From an uncultured Clostridiaceae bacterium (lineage in GTDB: Bacteria > Bacillota > Clostridia > Lachnospirales > Lachnospiraceae), in the NCBI GenBank assembly GCA_902477765.1, contig CABSIM010000002.1:59335-123334 (forward strand): a stretch of DNA of 64,000 nucleotides, written 5' to 3'. Below, in pieces: positions 22,945-31,466 of this stretch (the stretch's first letter is position 1; the number at the start of each line of letters is the position of its first letter). The translations under genes and the position numbers were made by a program. Under the pieces are notes generated by a model. It was not told the DNA's origin. It made no database searches and was given only the letters and a program-made list of their open reading frames with translations.

Positions 22945-24543
22945 ATGAATTTGGCTGCATTCGCTGATGAAATAAAAAGAAGAAGGACTTTTGCGATTAT
23001 TTCCCATCCGGATGCCGGAAAGACCACGCTGACGGAAAAATTTCTGCTTTACGGAGGAGCCATCAATCTGGCGGGAACCGTAAAGGGAAGAAAAGCCACG
23101 AAACACGCGGTTTCCGACTGGATGGAAATTGAAAAGGAACGAGGAATTTCCGTGACTTCCTCGGTTCTGCAGTTTAATTATGAAGGATACTGCATCAACA
23201 TTCTGGATACGCCGGGACATCAGGATTTCTCGGAAGACACATACCGTACGTTAATGGCAGCGGATTCCGCGGTCATGGTCATTGACGGCTCCAAGGGCGT
23301 GGAGGCTCAGACCATCAAACTGTTCAAGGTCTGTGTTATGCGGCATATTCCGATTTTTACGTTTATCAATAAAATGGACCGGGAGGCCAGAGATCCCTTT
23401 GAACTGATGAGTGAGATTGAAGAGGTGCTGGGAATTCATACATGTCCCATCAACTGGCCCATCGGATGCGGAAAGAGCTTCAAGGGAGTTTATGACCGTC
23501 AGACCAGGAAAATCACCACGTTTACGGCAGCCATGGGCGGACAGAAAGAGGTGGCAAGCCAGACCTTTGATGTGGAAGGCACCGATGTGGATGCTGTGAT
23601 CGGCAGTGATTTCCACAGCCAGCTGAAAGATGACATCGAGCTTCTGGACGGGGCCAGTGATGAGTTTGATCTGGATCTGGTGAGCCAGGGACTCCTGTCT
23701 CCGGTATTTTTCGGATCCGCTCTGACCAATTTCGGTGTGGAGACGTTTCTGGAACATTTCCTGAAGATGACATCTTCTCCTCTTCCCAGAAAGACCGCAG
23801 ACGGAGTGGTGGATCCCTTTGACGAGAACTTTTCTGCCTTTGTGTTCAAGATACAGGCCAACATGAACAAGGCCCACAGGGACCGTATCGCATTCATGCG
23901 TATCTGTTCGGGAAAATTCGAGGCGGGAATGGAAGTGAACCATGTCCAGGGCGGGAAAAAGATCCGTCTGACACAGCCTCAGCAGCTGATGGCTGAAAGC
24001 CGCAAGATCATCGAAGAGGCATATGCCGGGGACATCATCGGGGTGTTTGATCCGGGAATCTTCTCCATCGGAGATACCCTCTGTGCATCCAACGAGAAAT
24101 TTGCCTTTGAGGGAATCCCCACCTTCGCGCCGGAACATGTTGCGGGCGTCCGTCAGGTGGATACAATGAAAAGAAAGCAATTCATCAAGGGAATCAACCA
24201 GATCGCCCAGGAAGGTGCCATTCAGATTTTCCAGGAGTTCAACACGGGAATGGAAGAGATCATTGTGGGCGTTGTGGGCGTTCTCCAGTTCGAGGTGCTG
24301 ACATACCGGCTGAAGAATGAATACAATGTGGAAGTCAAGCTGGAACAGCTTCCCTTTGAATATATCCGCTGGGTGGAAAATCCGGAAGAGATTGATGTGG
24401 CAAAGATTCAGGGTACTTCTGACATGAAACGGATAAGAGACCTGAAAGGCAACCCGCTGTTGCTGTTTATCAACAGCTGGAGTGTGGGAATGGTGGAGGA
24501 AAGAAATCCGGATCTGCGTCTCAGCGAATTCGGACGTAATTAG
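22945..24543 (+). CDS. prfC: Peptide chain release factor 3
   Basis: GTPase of 532 residues that recycles release factors 1 and 2 from the ribosome after peptide release. The G1 motif is SHPDAGKTT, G3 is DTPGHQDF, G4 is NKMD. The N-terminal block RRRTFAIISHPDAGKTTLTE, the switch region GRKATKHAVSDWMEIEKERG and EGIPTFAPEHVAGVRQVDTM in domain 3 distinguish it from EF-G and the tetracycline-resistance proteins. Two starts are possible: ATG 22945 is only 2 bases from GGAGG (22938-22942), while TTG 22951, two codons later, has the ideal 8-base spacing. The product would differ by two residues. Confidence 0.95.
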   Translation: MNLAAFADEIKRRRTFAIISHPDAGKTTLTEKFLLYGGAINLAGTVKGRKATKHAVSDWMEIEKERGISVTSSVLQFNYEGYCINILDTPGHQDFSEDTYRTLMAADSAVMVIDGSKGVEAQTIKLFKVCVMRHIPIFTFINKMDREARDPFELMSEIEEVLGIHTCPINWPIGCGKSFKGVYDRQTRKITTFTAAMGGQKEVASQTFDVEGTDVDAVIGSDFHSQLKDDIELLDGASDEFDLDLVSQGLLSPVFFGSALTNFGVETFLEHFLKMTSSPLPRKTADGVVDPFDENFSAFVFKIQANMNKAHRDRIAFMRICSGKFEAGMEVNHVQGGKKIRLTQPQQLMAESRKIIEEAYAGDIIGVFDPGIFSIGDTLCASNEKFAFEGIPTFAPEHVAGVRQVDTMKRKQFIKGINQIAQEGAIQIFQEFNTGMEEIIVGVVGVLQFEVLTYRLKNEYNVEVKLEQLPFEYIRWVENPEEIDVAKIQGTSDMKRIRDLKGNPLLLFINSWSVGMVEERNPDLRLSEFGRN

Positions 24544-24631
24544 AATGTAATGGGAACGGCTGACGGCCGGCGAATGCGCCGTCCGGGGCAGCCGGAATTA
24601 TGAAATTCAGATAACAGAAAGGATGATCAGA

Positions 24632-25078
24632 ATGTCTAAGATTGAAATTGTAAGAGCTGCCATGGTGGAAGCCATGAAGGCAAAGGATAAGGAGAGAAAG
24701 GATTCTCTTTCCATGCTGCTTTCCGCTTTGAAGAATGCAGAAATCGACAAGAGATCTCCTCTTACGGAAGAGGAAGAAAACGCCGTGGTTAAAAAGGAGA
24801 TCAGGCAGACCAAGGAGACCATGGACACCGCACCGGCCAGCAGAACCGACATCATCGAAGAAGCAAGAAAGCGGATGGAGGTATTCCAGGAGTTTGCGCC
24901 GGCGGACATGACACCGGAGCAGATCGAAGCCCAGATCCGGCAGGTGCTGGACGAACTGGGAATTGATGTTCCGAAGGCATCCGATAAGGGAAAGATCATG
25001 AAAGTCCTGATGCCTCTTGTAAAAGGCAAGGCTGACGGAGGAGAGGTCAACAGAATTCTTTCCGGTATGTTCCGTTAA
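24632..25078 (+). CDS. yqeY: GatB/YqeY domain protein
   Basis: Protein of 148 residues consisting of a stand-alone GatB/YqeY domain, the helical tail that in GatB binds tRNA for transamidation. Free-standing copies are common in Firmicutes and their role is unproven. The N-terminus MSKIEIVRAAMVEAMKAKDK is followed by a helical bundle with the conserved TEEEENAVVKKEIRQTKET and, near the end, KGKIMKVLMPLVKGKADGGE. I chose ATG 24632; the ATG at 24623 touches AAAGG with no spacing and would be poorly used. The gene is 88 bases after prfC across a GC-rich, structured gap without a clear terminator. Confidence 0.88.
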   Translation: MSKIEIVRAAMVEAMKAKDKERKDSLSMLLSALKNAEIDKRSPLTEEEENAVVKKEIRQTKETMDTAPASRTDIIEEARKRMEVFQEFAPADMTPEQIEAQIRQVLDELGIDVPKASDKGKIMKVLMPLVKGKADGGEVNRILSGMFR

Positions 25079-25192
25079 TCTTTTGCCGTCAGAACAATCC
25101 GGACGGAAACAGAAAACAGCAGAGTATGCCCAGGGAGATCCTGCATCGGAACAGAAAACCGGCGGATCGGGAAACAGGAGGACGACACAGCG

Positions 25193-26596
25193 ATGTACAG
25201 AGAAGAAATAGAAAAGTATATGGAAGACCACAGACAGGAGATGCTGGAAGATATCTGCACTCTCTGCCGGATCAACAGTGAAAAGATGCCTTACCAGACT
25301 GGGATGCCGTTCGGCAGGGGAACTGCGGAGGCGCTGGCATGTGCACTGTCTCTGGGAGAAAAGTATGGCTTTGCCATCAACAACTATGATAATTATGTGG
25401 GAACCATCGACCTCAACGGCGGAGAATCCCGTCTGGATATTCTGGCACATCTGGATGTGGTGCCGGCCGGAGACGGATGGACGGAGACGGAACCGTTTGT
25501 TCCTGTGATCCGGGACGGAAAGCTTTACGGCCGCGGAACCGCGGATGACAAAGGACCGGCAGTGGCTGCTCTCTATGCCATGCGTGCGGTCCGGGATCTG
25601 GGCATTCCGGTGTCCGGAAATACCAGACTGATTCTGGGAACCGATGAGGAATGCGGAAGTTCCGATATCGCACATTATTATAAGGTGGAAAAGGAAGCGC
25701 CGATGACGTTTTCCCCGGACAGCCATTTTCCGGTCACCAACATTGAAAAAGGAAGTCTGCCCGGTGATTTTGCGGCAGAATTTGAAAAGAGCACGGCTCT
25801 TCCCCGTCTGGTGTCATTCCGGAGCGGAACCAAAAGAAATGTGGTGCCGGCCAGAGCGGAAGCGGTGATTCAGGGCATGGCTGCCGGTGAAGTGATGCGT
25901 CTGGCACAGGAAGCCGGAAAGGATCTGGATATCCGGTTTTCCGTGACGGCTTCCGATGGGGCTGTTACCATCTGCGCAGAAGGAGAAAACAGTCATGCGT
26001 CAAAGCCCTGGAAAGGGAAAAATGCCCTGACCGGACTTCTGGCGTTTCTCTGCCGCCTTCCGATGGCAGACTGCCCTCAGATGGAAAAGGTCCGCAGCCT
26101 GAATGCGCTGATGCCTCATCAGGACGTGACAGGAGAAGCTCTGGGAATTGCCATGGAAGATGAGATATCCGGTCCTCTGACGCTGGCGTTCAGTCTCCTG
26201 ACCATTACGGAAGATCACCTGGAGGGCGGATTTGACAGCAGATGTCCCATCTGCGCCAATGAGGAAAATGTTCTGAACGTGGCAAAGAAAGCCATGAAAA
26301 AACACGGAATCACATTGTCCAATGAATCCATGCGGCCGCCCCATCATGTGTCCGGAGAGTCGGATTTTGTAAAGACACTGAACCGGTGCTACGAAATGTA
26401 TACAGGAAACAAAGGAGACTGTGTGGCCATCGGCGGGGGAACTTATGTACATGATCTGCAGAACGGGGTTGCTTTCGGGGCGTCCATGCCCGGAACGGAA
26501 AACCGGATGCACGGACCCGATGAATTTGCCGTGGTGGAAGATCTGATGACCAGTGCCAAAATCTTTGCGCAGGTCATTGCAGAACTCTGCGCCTGA
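25193..26596 (+). CDS. pepV: M20 family dipeptidase (PepV/Sapep type)
   Basis: Cytosolic metallodipeptidase of 467 residues that splits dipeptides, a late step in peptide use. The first metal motif is LAHLDVVPAGDGW (His and catalytic Asp), then GRGTADDKGP (bridging Asp) and GTDEECGSSD (catalytic Glu and a ligand Glu). The lid domain contains the conserved AEGENSHASKPWKGKNA, and the last His is in GTENRMHGPDE. This order and the length match PepV and the Mn-dependent Sapep enzymes. It complements the oligopeptide importer and M28 peptidase upstream. AGGAGG lies about 12 bases before the ATG, slightly far. Confidence 0.92.
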   Translation: MYREEIEKYMEDHRQEMLEDICTLCRINSEKMPYQTGMPFGRGTAEALACALSLGEKYGFAINNYDNYVGTIDLNGGESRLDILAHLDVVPAGDGWTETEPFVPVIRDGKLYGRGTADDKGPAVAALYAMRAVRDLGIPVSGNTRLILGTDEECGSSDIAHYYKVEKEAPMTFSPDSHFPVTNIEKGSLPGDFAAEFEKSTALPRLVSFRSGTKRNVVPARAEAVIQGMAAGEVMRLAQEAGKDLDIRFSVTASDGAVTICAEGENSHASKPWKGKNALTGLLAFLCRLPMADCPQMEKVRSLNALMPHQDVTGEALGIAMEDEISGPLTLAFSLLTITEDHLEGGFDSRCPICANEENVLNVAKKAMKKHGITLSNESMRPPHHVSGESDFVKTLNRCYEMYTGNKGDCVAIGGGTYVHDLQNGVAFGASMPGTENRMHGPDEFAVVEDLMTSAKIFAQVIAELCA

Positions 26597-26612
26597 TTTT
26601 CCGGCAGTTTCA

Positions 26613-26639
26613 TTTACAGAAAAATCAGGATGGTACAAT
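26613..26639 (+). promoter_or_regulatory. Weak candidate promoter for the DUF4190-DUF975 genes
   Basis: TTTACA (26613-26618) and TACAAT (26634-26639) with TGG before it (extended -10), but the spacer is only 15 bases. The -35 lies in the loop of a hairpin formed by CCTGATTTT (26592-26600) and AAAATCAGG (26621-26629). Confidence 0.35.
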
Positions 26640-26666
26640 CGTAAGAGAACATATGGAGGGCCATAT

Positions 26667-26963
26667 ATGGACAGAAATGTAAATCAGCAGGAGACGTCAT
26701 TCCGGCCGGAACCGGAACGGTGCGGAAACAGCAGCATGGCAACGGCTTCCATGGTCCTTGGCATTGCCGGTATCGTCACATCCTGTGCCTGCTGCATCGG
26801 GCTGGTGCTTTCAGGCCTTGCCCTGATTCTGGGTCTTATGACCAGAACCGAAAGAACCATGGAGCGGAATGCCCGGATCGGTGTCATTACGGGATCCGTC
26901 GGACTGGTTCTGTCACTGCTTTTTCTGATCCTCTGGGTGATGATCTCCATAAGCGGATTTTAG
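26667..26963 (+). CDS. Small membrane protein, DUF4190-like
   Basis: Membrane protein of 98 residues. The first 34 residues are polar; then come two helices: MVLGIAGIVTSCACCIGLVLSGLALILGL (written in two parts by a short Cys-rich centre) and, after a basic/acidic loop MTRTERTMERNARIG, a second helix up to residue 95. This pattern of small residues with a polar N-terminus fits DUF4190 proteins, whose function is unknown. GGAGGG lies 6 bases before ATG 26667. It is followed after 18 bases by the DUF975 gene, which also encodes an integral membrane protein, so the pair may act together. Confidence 0.8.
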   Translation: MDRNVNQQETSFRPEPERCGNSSMATASMVLGIAGIVTSCACCIGLVLSGLALILGLMTRTERTMERNARIGVITGSVGLVLSLLFLILWVMISISGF

Positions 26964-26981
26964 ACCGGAGGGAGTGACAGA

Positions 26982-27779
26982 ATGAAGATAAAGACAGGAG
27001 AACTGAAATTCAGGGCCAGGCGGTCCCTCTGGGGAAACTACGGGACTCTGACCATTATTCAGCTGGCCATAACGGTGTGTGCGGGTATTTTCATAGGTGC
27101 GCTGTATCTTTTCATGATTCTTTTCGTGGTCGCGGGAGCAGTCATCGGATCCGGTGTGCCGCTGCCGGCGCTTTTTACAGCCGGCACGGCGGGAATTGCC
27201 ATTTTCCTTTATCTGGCATACCTTCTTCTGGCAAGTATAATAGGAGCGGGATACGCCCGTATCATGCTGGATATGTGCCTGGGAATGCGGGCGGAACCCG
27301 GCCGGATCTTTTTTGCCTTCAGAAACCATTTCCTGAAATTTACAGGCATCACTCTTCTCATGGCAGGAGCCGGCATTCTGGGGTCTCTGCCCTCCCTGCT
27401 CTGGAGTTTTTCTCTCAGACTTCAGATCATGTACGGAGCGCTGGGACAGATTCTGACAGTATTTCAGTGGTGTTTCCTCCTGTGGTTCGGACTGACATAC
27501 GGCCTTGCCTATTATATTCTTCTGGAAGATACGGAAAAAGGCGTTTTTCAGTGCATGCGGGAAAGCCGTGAACTGATGCGCGGAAACCGGATCCGGAGAC
27601 TGCTCATGGGAATCAGCTTTGCCGGATGGTATGTTCTGATCTGGGTGACGCTGGGCATCGGTTCCCTCTGGGTACTCCCGTATATCAGCTGCACATCGGC
27701 CCACTTCTATCTGGATCTCAGGGAACGGAGACGGCTGGAAGAATGGGGATATCAGGCAGAAAAGGCAGGGATGCAGTGA
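26982..27779 (+). CDS. DUF975 family integral membrane protein
   Basis: Membrane protein of 265 residues with about five or six helices. The N-terminal KIKTGELKFRARRSLWGNY block and the central GYARIMLDMCLG plus FRNHFLKFTGITLLM blocks are typical of DUF975. The second half contains the characteristic YILLEDTEKGVFQCMRES and MRGNRIRRLLMG. The function is unknown. Its stop shares one base with the start of the amidohydrolase gene (TGATG), so the two are translationally coupled, which is unusual company for this family. CCGGAGGGAGTG supplies the ribosome site. Confidence 0.85.
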   Translation: MKIKTGELKFRARRSLWGNYGTLTIIQLAITVCAGIFIGALYLFMILFVVAGAVIGSGVPLPALFTAGTAGIAIFLYLAYLLLASIIGAGYARIMLDMCLGMRAEPGRIFFAFRNHFLKFTGITLLMAGAGILGSLPSLLWSFSLRLQIMYGALGQILTVFQWCFLLWFGLTYGLAYYILLEDTEKGVFQCMRESRELMRGNRIRRLLMGISFAGWYVLIWVTLGIGSLWVLPYISCTSAHFYLDLRERRRLEEWGYQAEKAGMQ

Positions 27780-28618
27780 TGGAACAGATCATAGATATCC
27801 ATACTCACATTTACCCGGCCACCCTGGCACGCCGGGCCATGGAGGTGGCAGGACGGGAGCATGACGCCTACGAAAAGCTGCCTTTAAAGGAAAATCTTCT
27901 GGCCAGGATGCAGGAAAATCATATAAAACTGTCAGTGGTTCAGCATGTGGTGACAAAACCCAGTACCCAGACGGATGTGAACCGCTTTGCGTCGGAAAGT
28001 CTGAGGAAAGGCCTGATGGCATTTGGAGGGCTGCATCCGGACTGTGCCAATGTGGAGGAAGAACTGGAGCGGCTGAAGGACAGAAATATGGCCGGAGTCA
28101 AACTTCATCCGCCTTTTCAGAGAGTACATCTGGCAGAGGAAAAATACAGAGAGATGTGGGAACGCATCAACCGGCTCCGGTTTCCGGTGCTGATTCACTG
28201 CGGAAAGGCCAGAAAAGCCGGAGCGTATGACTTTTTCCCGTCGGATGTCAGAAAGATTCTGCGGTATCTGCCGGATGTGCCGGTGATTCTGGCCCATATG
28301 GGAGGCCGCTCCGGTGACCCGCAGGAGGAAAAGATTCTGTTTGCAATGCCGGAAAATGTACTGGTGGATACGGCCATGAGCGCAGAATTCCAGAGTACGG
28401 AGGACTTTGAGCGGCTGGCGCAGAACATGCGTCCTGAACGTGTGCTGTTCGGCAGTGATTTTCCCTACGGAAGTCAGAAAAATGCCATCGAATATATCAG
28501 AAAAAGCTGTTTTTCCCAGGAGGAAAAAGAAATGATGCTGGGAAAAAATGCTGCCAGAATCCTGAACATAAAAACCGGAAGTCCGGAACAGGATCCGGTA
28601 TATGAAAATACAAAATGA
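27779..28618 (+). CDS. Amidohydrolase family 2 (TIM-barrel metal hydrolase or decarboxylase)
   Basis: Metal-dependent TIM-barrel protein of 279 residues. Metal-site residues typical of amidohydrolase family 2 are visible: IDIHTHIYP (first two His), KLHPPFQ, a His in VLIHCGKA, another in ILAHMGG, and the last Asp in LFGSDFPYG. The family includes decarboxylases and lactonases that act on cyclic or aromatic acids; the substrate here is unknown. The ATG shares its A with the DUF975 stop. The next gene encodes a DUF1847 protein 18 bases after its stop, suggesting one transcript. Confidence 0.82.
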   Translation: MEQIIDIHTHIYPATLARRAMEVAGREHDAYEKLPLKENLLARMQENHIKLSVVQHVVTKPSTQTDVNRFASESLRKGLMAFGGLHPDCANVEEELERLKDRNMAGVKLHPPFQRVHLAEEKYREMWERINRLRFPVLIHCGKARKAGAYDFFPSDVRKILRYLPDVPVILAHMGGRSGDPQEEKILFAMPENVLVDTAMSAEFQSTEDFERLAQNMRPERVLFGSDFPYGSQKNAIEYIRKSCFSQEEKEMMLGKNAARILNIKTGSPEQDPVYENTK

Positions 28619-28636
28619 AAAAAGGAGACGAGAGCC

Positions 28637-29254
28637 ATGTATACTTGCGCCAATTGCACCATTCATGCCTGCCGGGATGCACATCATGAAAACCAGCCGG
28701 CCAACTGTCCCATCCGGAATGAGAAGCTGGTAAAGGAAGCGCTGGAAGAATACCGGAAGCCGGAGATCAACCGCTTTTTTGTGACTTCTTCGGAAATTGA
28801 GCACGACGGTTACTGTCAGTGGCCGAGACTGAAGGAGACCATGGTATTCTGTAAACGTATGGGATATAAGAAAATCGGTCTGGCATTCTGCACGGGCCTC
28901 AGCAAGGAGGCCAGAATTGTGGCAGACCTTATGCGCAAAGAAGGATTTCAGGTGGTTTCCGCCATCTGCAAGTCCGGAGGAATTGACAAGTCCGAGGTGG
29001 GAATTCCGGAAGAAAAGAAACTGCATCCGTGCGAATTTGAAGCCATGTGCAATCCTATTCTTCAGGCCAAACTTCTCAATGAGCAGAAAACGGAGATCAA
29101 TGTGGTTCTGGGACTCTGTGTGGGCCATGACTCTCTGTTCTGCCGGTATTCGGAAGCCATGTGCACCACCCTGGTGGTGAAGGACCGTGTCCTGGCTCAT
29201 AATCCGGTGGGAGCCATTTACGGTGCAGATGGTTATTTCAAGAACAGACTGTAG
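28637..29254 (+). CDS. DUF1847 family Cys-rich protein
   Basis: Protein of 205 residues matching DUF1847. The N-terminus CANCTIHACRDAHHENQPANC (four Cys in 21 residues, with nearby His) looks like a metal site. Further Cys residues lie in GYCQWPR, LAFCTGLSKEA and near GLCVGHDSLFCRYSEAMCTT, and the fold appears alpha/beta with a Rossmann-like middle (VADLMRKEGFQVVSAICKSGG). The function is unknown. The family is found almost only in anaerobes, which fits a redox or metal role. AAAAGGAGACGAGAGCC provides an AAGGAG site before ATG 28637. Confidence 0.85.
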   Translation: MYTCANCTIHACRDAHHENQPANCPIRNEKLVKEALEEYRKPEINRFFVTSSEIEHDGYCQWPRLKETMVFCKRMGYKKIGLAFCTGLSKEARIVADLMRKEGFQVVSAICKSGGIDKSEVGIPEEKKLHPCEFEAMCNPILQAKLLNEQKTEINVVLGLCVGHDSLFCRYSEAMCTTLVVKDRVLAHNPVGAIYGADGYFKNRL

Positions 29255-29335
29255 ATTTCCGCAGCGGGAGACAGGCAAGAATGCCGGTCTTCCGTCATAA
29301 AATGGATATCAAAGGCGGAAACCGGAGGTCTGTGT

Positions 29336-29593
29336 ATGCGGATGAGTGAACTGAAACGCAAAGAAGTCATAAACATCTGCGACTGCAGGCGTCTGGGATT
29401 TGTGGGCGATGCGGATTTTGATCCGTGTACCGGGCAGATCCTGACACTGATTGTTCCGGGACCGGGATGTGTCTGCGGTTTCCTGGGACGGGAGAAAGAG
29501 ATCGTGATTCCTTTCGGGGATGTATGCCAGATCGGGGATGACATTGTTCTGGTGCGGGTCCCGGAAAAACCGCCCAAATCGAAAAATACATGA
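29336..29593 (+). CDS. YlmC/YmxH family PRC-barrel protein (sporulation-associated)
   Basis: Small PRC-barrel protein of 85 residues of the YlmC/YmxH family, conserved in spore-forming Firmicutes and linked to sporulation, though the mechanism is unknown. Conserved blocks are SELKRKEVINICDCRRLGFV, DADFDPCTGQI and the closing VIPFGDVCQIGDDIVLV. GGAGG lies 7 bases before ATG 29336; ATG 29342 would remove two residues. The gene directly precedes nrdR, a linkage common in Clostridia. Confidence 0.88.
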   Translation: MRMSELKRKEVINICDCRRLGFVGDADFDPCTGQILTLIVPGPGCVCGFLGREKEIVIPFGDVCQIGDDIVLVRVPEKPPKSKNT

Positions 29594-29642
29594 CCTTCCG
29601 GGATGGGAGGCAGCCGGGAAGGCAGATAAGGAGGAGAAAAGT

Positions 29643-30098
29643 ATGAAATGTCCGTTCTGCAGCGCTTCGGATACGAAGGTGATTGATTCCAGACCGGCGG
29701 ATGACAACAGCTCCATTCGCCGCCGCCGTCAGTGCGAACAGTGCGGCAAGCGGTTCACCACATATGAAAAGCTGGAGACCATGCCGCTTATGATCATAAA
29801 AAAGGATGATTCCAGAGAAACATATGACCGGGCGAAACTGGAAAAAGGGATTCTTCTGTCCTGTCATAAGCGCCCTGTGGCCTCCCATCAAATCAGCGCC
29901 ATGGTGGACGAGATCGAAAACCAGATCTTCGGAATGGAGGAACGGGAAATCCCGGCCACGCTGATCGGGGAGCTGGTCATGAAAAAACTGAAGGACGTGG
30001 ATGAAGTGGCATATGTCCGGTTTGCCTCTGTATACAGGGAATTCAAGGATGTCAATGCCTTTATGGAGGAACTGGCCAAGTTCCTGAAAAACAAATAG
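29643..30098 (+). CDS. nrdR: Transcriptional repressor NrdR
   Basis: Nucleotide-sensing repressor of ribonucleotide reductase genes, 151 residues. The N-terminal zinc ribbon has C3-x2-C6 and C31-x2-C34 with the arginine-rich RRRRQCEQCGKRFTTYE. The ATP-cone domain (about 49-139) senses ATP/dATP and controls oligomerisation. The target would be NrdR boxes; a 12-of-16 match lies before scpAB-nrdDG at 59529. AAGGAGGAGAAAAGT precedes ATG 29643. It is flanked by ylmC and yqeG. Confidence 0.96.
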   Translation: MKCPFCSASDTKVIDSRPADDNSSIRRRRQCEQCGKRFTTYEKLETMPLMIIKKDDSRETYDRAKLEKGILLSCHKRPVASHQISAMVDEIENQIFGMEEREIPATLIGELVMKKLKDVDEVAYVRFASVYREFKDVNAFMEELAKFLKNK

Positions 30099-30109
30099 GA
30101 GACAGATGG

Positions 30110-30640
30110 ATGCTTGAAACATTTTATCCGGATCTGTATCTGGACAGCGCCTATGAGATCCCGTATGAAAATCTGTTCAGGCAGGGTTACAGAGGAATCA
30201 TTTTTGATGTGGACAACACCCTGGTTCCCCACGGTGCGCCTGCGGACATGCGGGCTGTCCGCCTGTTTATGAGCCTCAGGGAACTGGGGTTTCAGACCTG
30301 CATCCTTTCCAACAACAAGGAACCGCGGGTATCCCCTTTTGCAGAACAGGTGGGAAGCCCCTATATTTTCAACGGACATAAACCTTCAAGAAGTGGCTAC
30401 CAGAAAGCCATGGAGGTCATGGGAACGAAGACGGAACATACTCTCCTGGTGGGAGATCAGCTGTTTACGGATGTGTGGGGAGCCAGACGTACAGGCATCT
30501 TCAGTATTCTGGTGAAGCCCATCAATCCCAGGGAAGAGATCCAGATTGTCCTGAAACGGTATCTGGAAGCCGTTGTGCTTCATTTCTATCAGAAAGCAGA
30601 GCGGAAGAGGGATACAGGAAGAGGATTTTGCAAAAAATAG
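30110..30640 (+). CDS. yqeG: YqeG family HAD phosphatase
   Basis: HAD-IIIA type phosphatase of 176 residues. Motif I is IIFDVDNTLV (catalytic Asp pair), motif II is the CILSNNKE region, the Lys is in FNGHKPSRSGY, and motif III is LLVGDQLFTDVWGA. The family is universal in Firmicutes. The physiological substrate is uncertain; a role in phosphatidylglycerol-phosphate dephosphorylation is known for plant and cyanobacterial relatives. It begins 11 bases after nrdR and ends directly at the -35 box of the efp promoter. Confidence 0.9.
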   Translation: MLETFYPDLYLDSAYEIPYENLFRQGYRGIIFDVDNTLVPHGAPADMRAVRLFMSLRELGFQTCILSNNKEPRVSPFAEQVGSPYIFNGHKPSRSGYQKAMEVMGTKTEHTLLVGDQLFTDVWGARRTGIFSILVKPINPREEIQIVLKRYLEAVVLHFYQKAERKRDTGRGFCKK

Positions 30641-30669
30641 TTGAAAACAGATGGATTATAGTATAGAAT
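30641..30669 (+). promoter_or_regulatory. Promoter of efp
   Basis: TTGAAA (30641-30646), 17-base spacer, TAGAAT (30664-30669). It starts at the base after the yqeG stop codon. The leader is about 46 bases. Confidence 0.8.
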
Positions 30670-30721
30670 AGGGTAGAATCAGCCATAAGAAGAAACAGAT
30701 TGTTAAGGAGGAATATCATTT

Positions 30722-31279
30722 ATGGTATCAGCGGGTGATTTTAGGAACGGCATCACACTTGAGATCGATGGACAGGTGGTACAGATCATTGAGTTCCAGC
30801 ATGTAAAACCGGGAAAAGGTGCAGCTTTTGTAAGAACAAAGCTGAAAAATGTCATCAACGGCGGTGTGGTAGAGAGAACTTTCCGTCCCACAGAGAAATT
30901 CCCGTCTGCGAGAATTGACCGTGTGGACATGCAGTATCTGTATGAAGACGGTGATTTATATAATTTCATGGATATGAATACCTACGAGCAGATTGCTTTA
31001 AATAAAGACATTGTGGGCGATGCCCTGAAGTTCGTGAAGGAAAACGAAGTCGTAAAAGTCTGCTCCTATAACGGCAGCGTATTTTCCGTAGAGGCTCCGC
31101 TGTTTGTGGAACTGGAAATCACAGATACGGAACCGGGCTTCAAGGGAGATACCGCAACAGGTGCTACCAAGCCGGCAACGGTGGAGACAGGTGCACAGAT
31201 CAACGTGCCGCTGTTCGTAAACCAGGGTGACAAGGTAAAGATCGATACACGTACAGGTGAATATCTGTCCAGAGCTTAA
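30722..31279 (+). CDS. efp: Elongation factor P
   Basis: Translation factor of 185 residues that rescues ribosomes stalled at consecutive prolines. The N-terminal KOW-like domain carries the modifiable Lys32 in HVKPGKGAAF, as in Bacillus, where this Lys receives an aminopentanol group. The two OB domains follow; the C-terminal GDKVKIDTRTGEYLSRA is the conserved end. AAGGAGG lies 10 bases before the ATG. The gene has its own strong promoter and terminator and is thus a separate unit. Confidence 0.97.
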   Translation: MVSAGDFRNGITLEIDGQVVQIIEFQHVKPGKGAAFVRTKLKNVINGGVVERTFRPTEKFPSARIDRVDMQYLYEDGDLYNFMDMNTYEQIALNKDIVGDALKFVKENEVVKVCSYNGSVFSVEAPLFVELEITDTEPGFKGDTATGATKPATVETGAQINVPLFVNQGDKVKIDTRTGEYLSRA

Positions 31280-31292
31280 TGGGATGATACCG

Positions 31293-31331
31293 GAGCTCCA
31301 TGATGTGCCACATCATGGGGCTCTTTTTGTT
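31293..31331 (+). terminator. Terminator after efp
   Basis: GAGCTCCATGATGTG (31293-31307) pairs with CACATCATGGGGCTC just downstream, one mismatch near the base, followed by TTTTTGTTTTCC. Strong intrinsic terminator. Confidence 0.9.
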
Positions 31332-31399
31332 TTCCGGATCCAGGGACGGGAACGATACCATCTGTTCCGGAAAAATTTTACGGAACACAGCAGGAAACA

Positions 31400-31426
31400 T
31401 GAACCTTTTTCCCGGCGGATGTCTCT
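31400..31426 (+). promoter_or_regulatory. Candidate ECF-type promoter
   Basis: TGAACCTTTTT (from 31400) followed, about 15 bases after the AACC, by GTCTC (31421-31425). This resembles the AAC/CGTC pattern of ECF sigma promoters and would place the start about 35 bases before the sigma factor gene, as expected for autoregulation. Confidence 0.35.
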
Positions 31427-31466
31427 ATATGACAGGTGCACCGAAAAAAAGAGAAGGAGGATATGC

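Noticed and set aside
24546..24600. GC-rich hairpin after prfC as a terminator
   Set aside because: Good stems (CGGCTG/CAGCCG, GGCG/CGCC) but no U-run on either strand, so termination is not supported.
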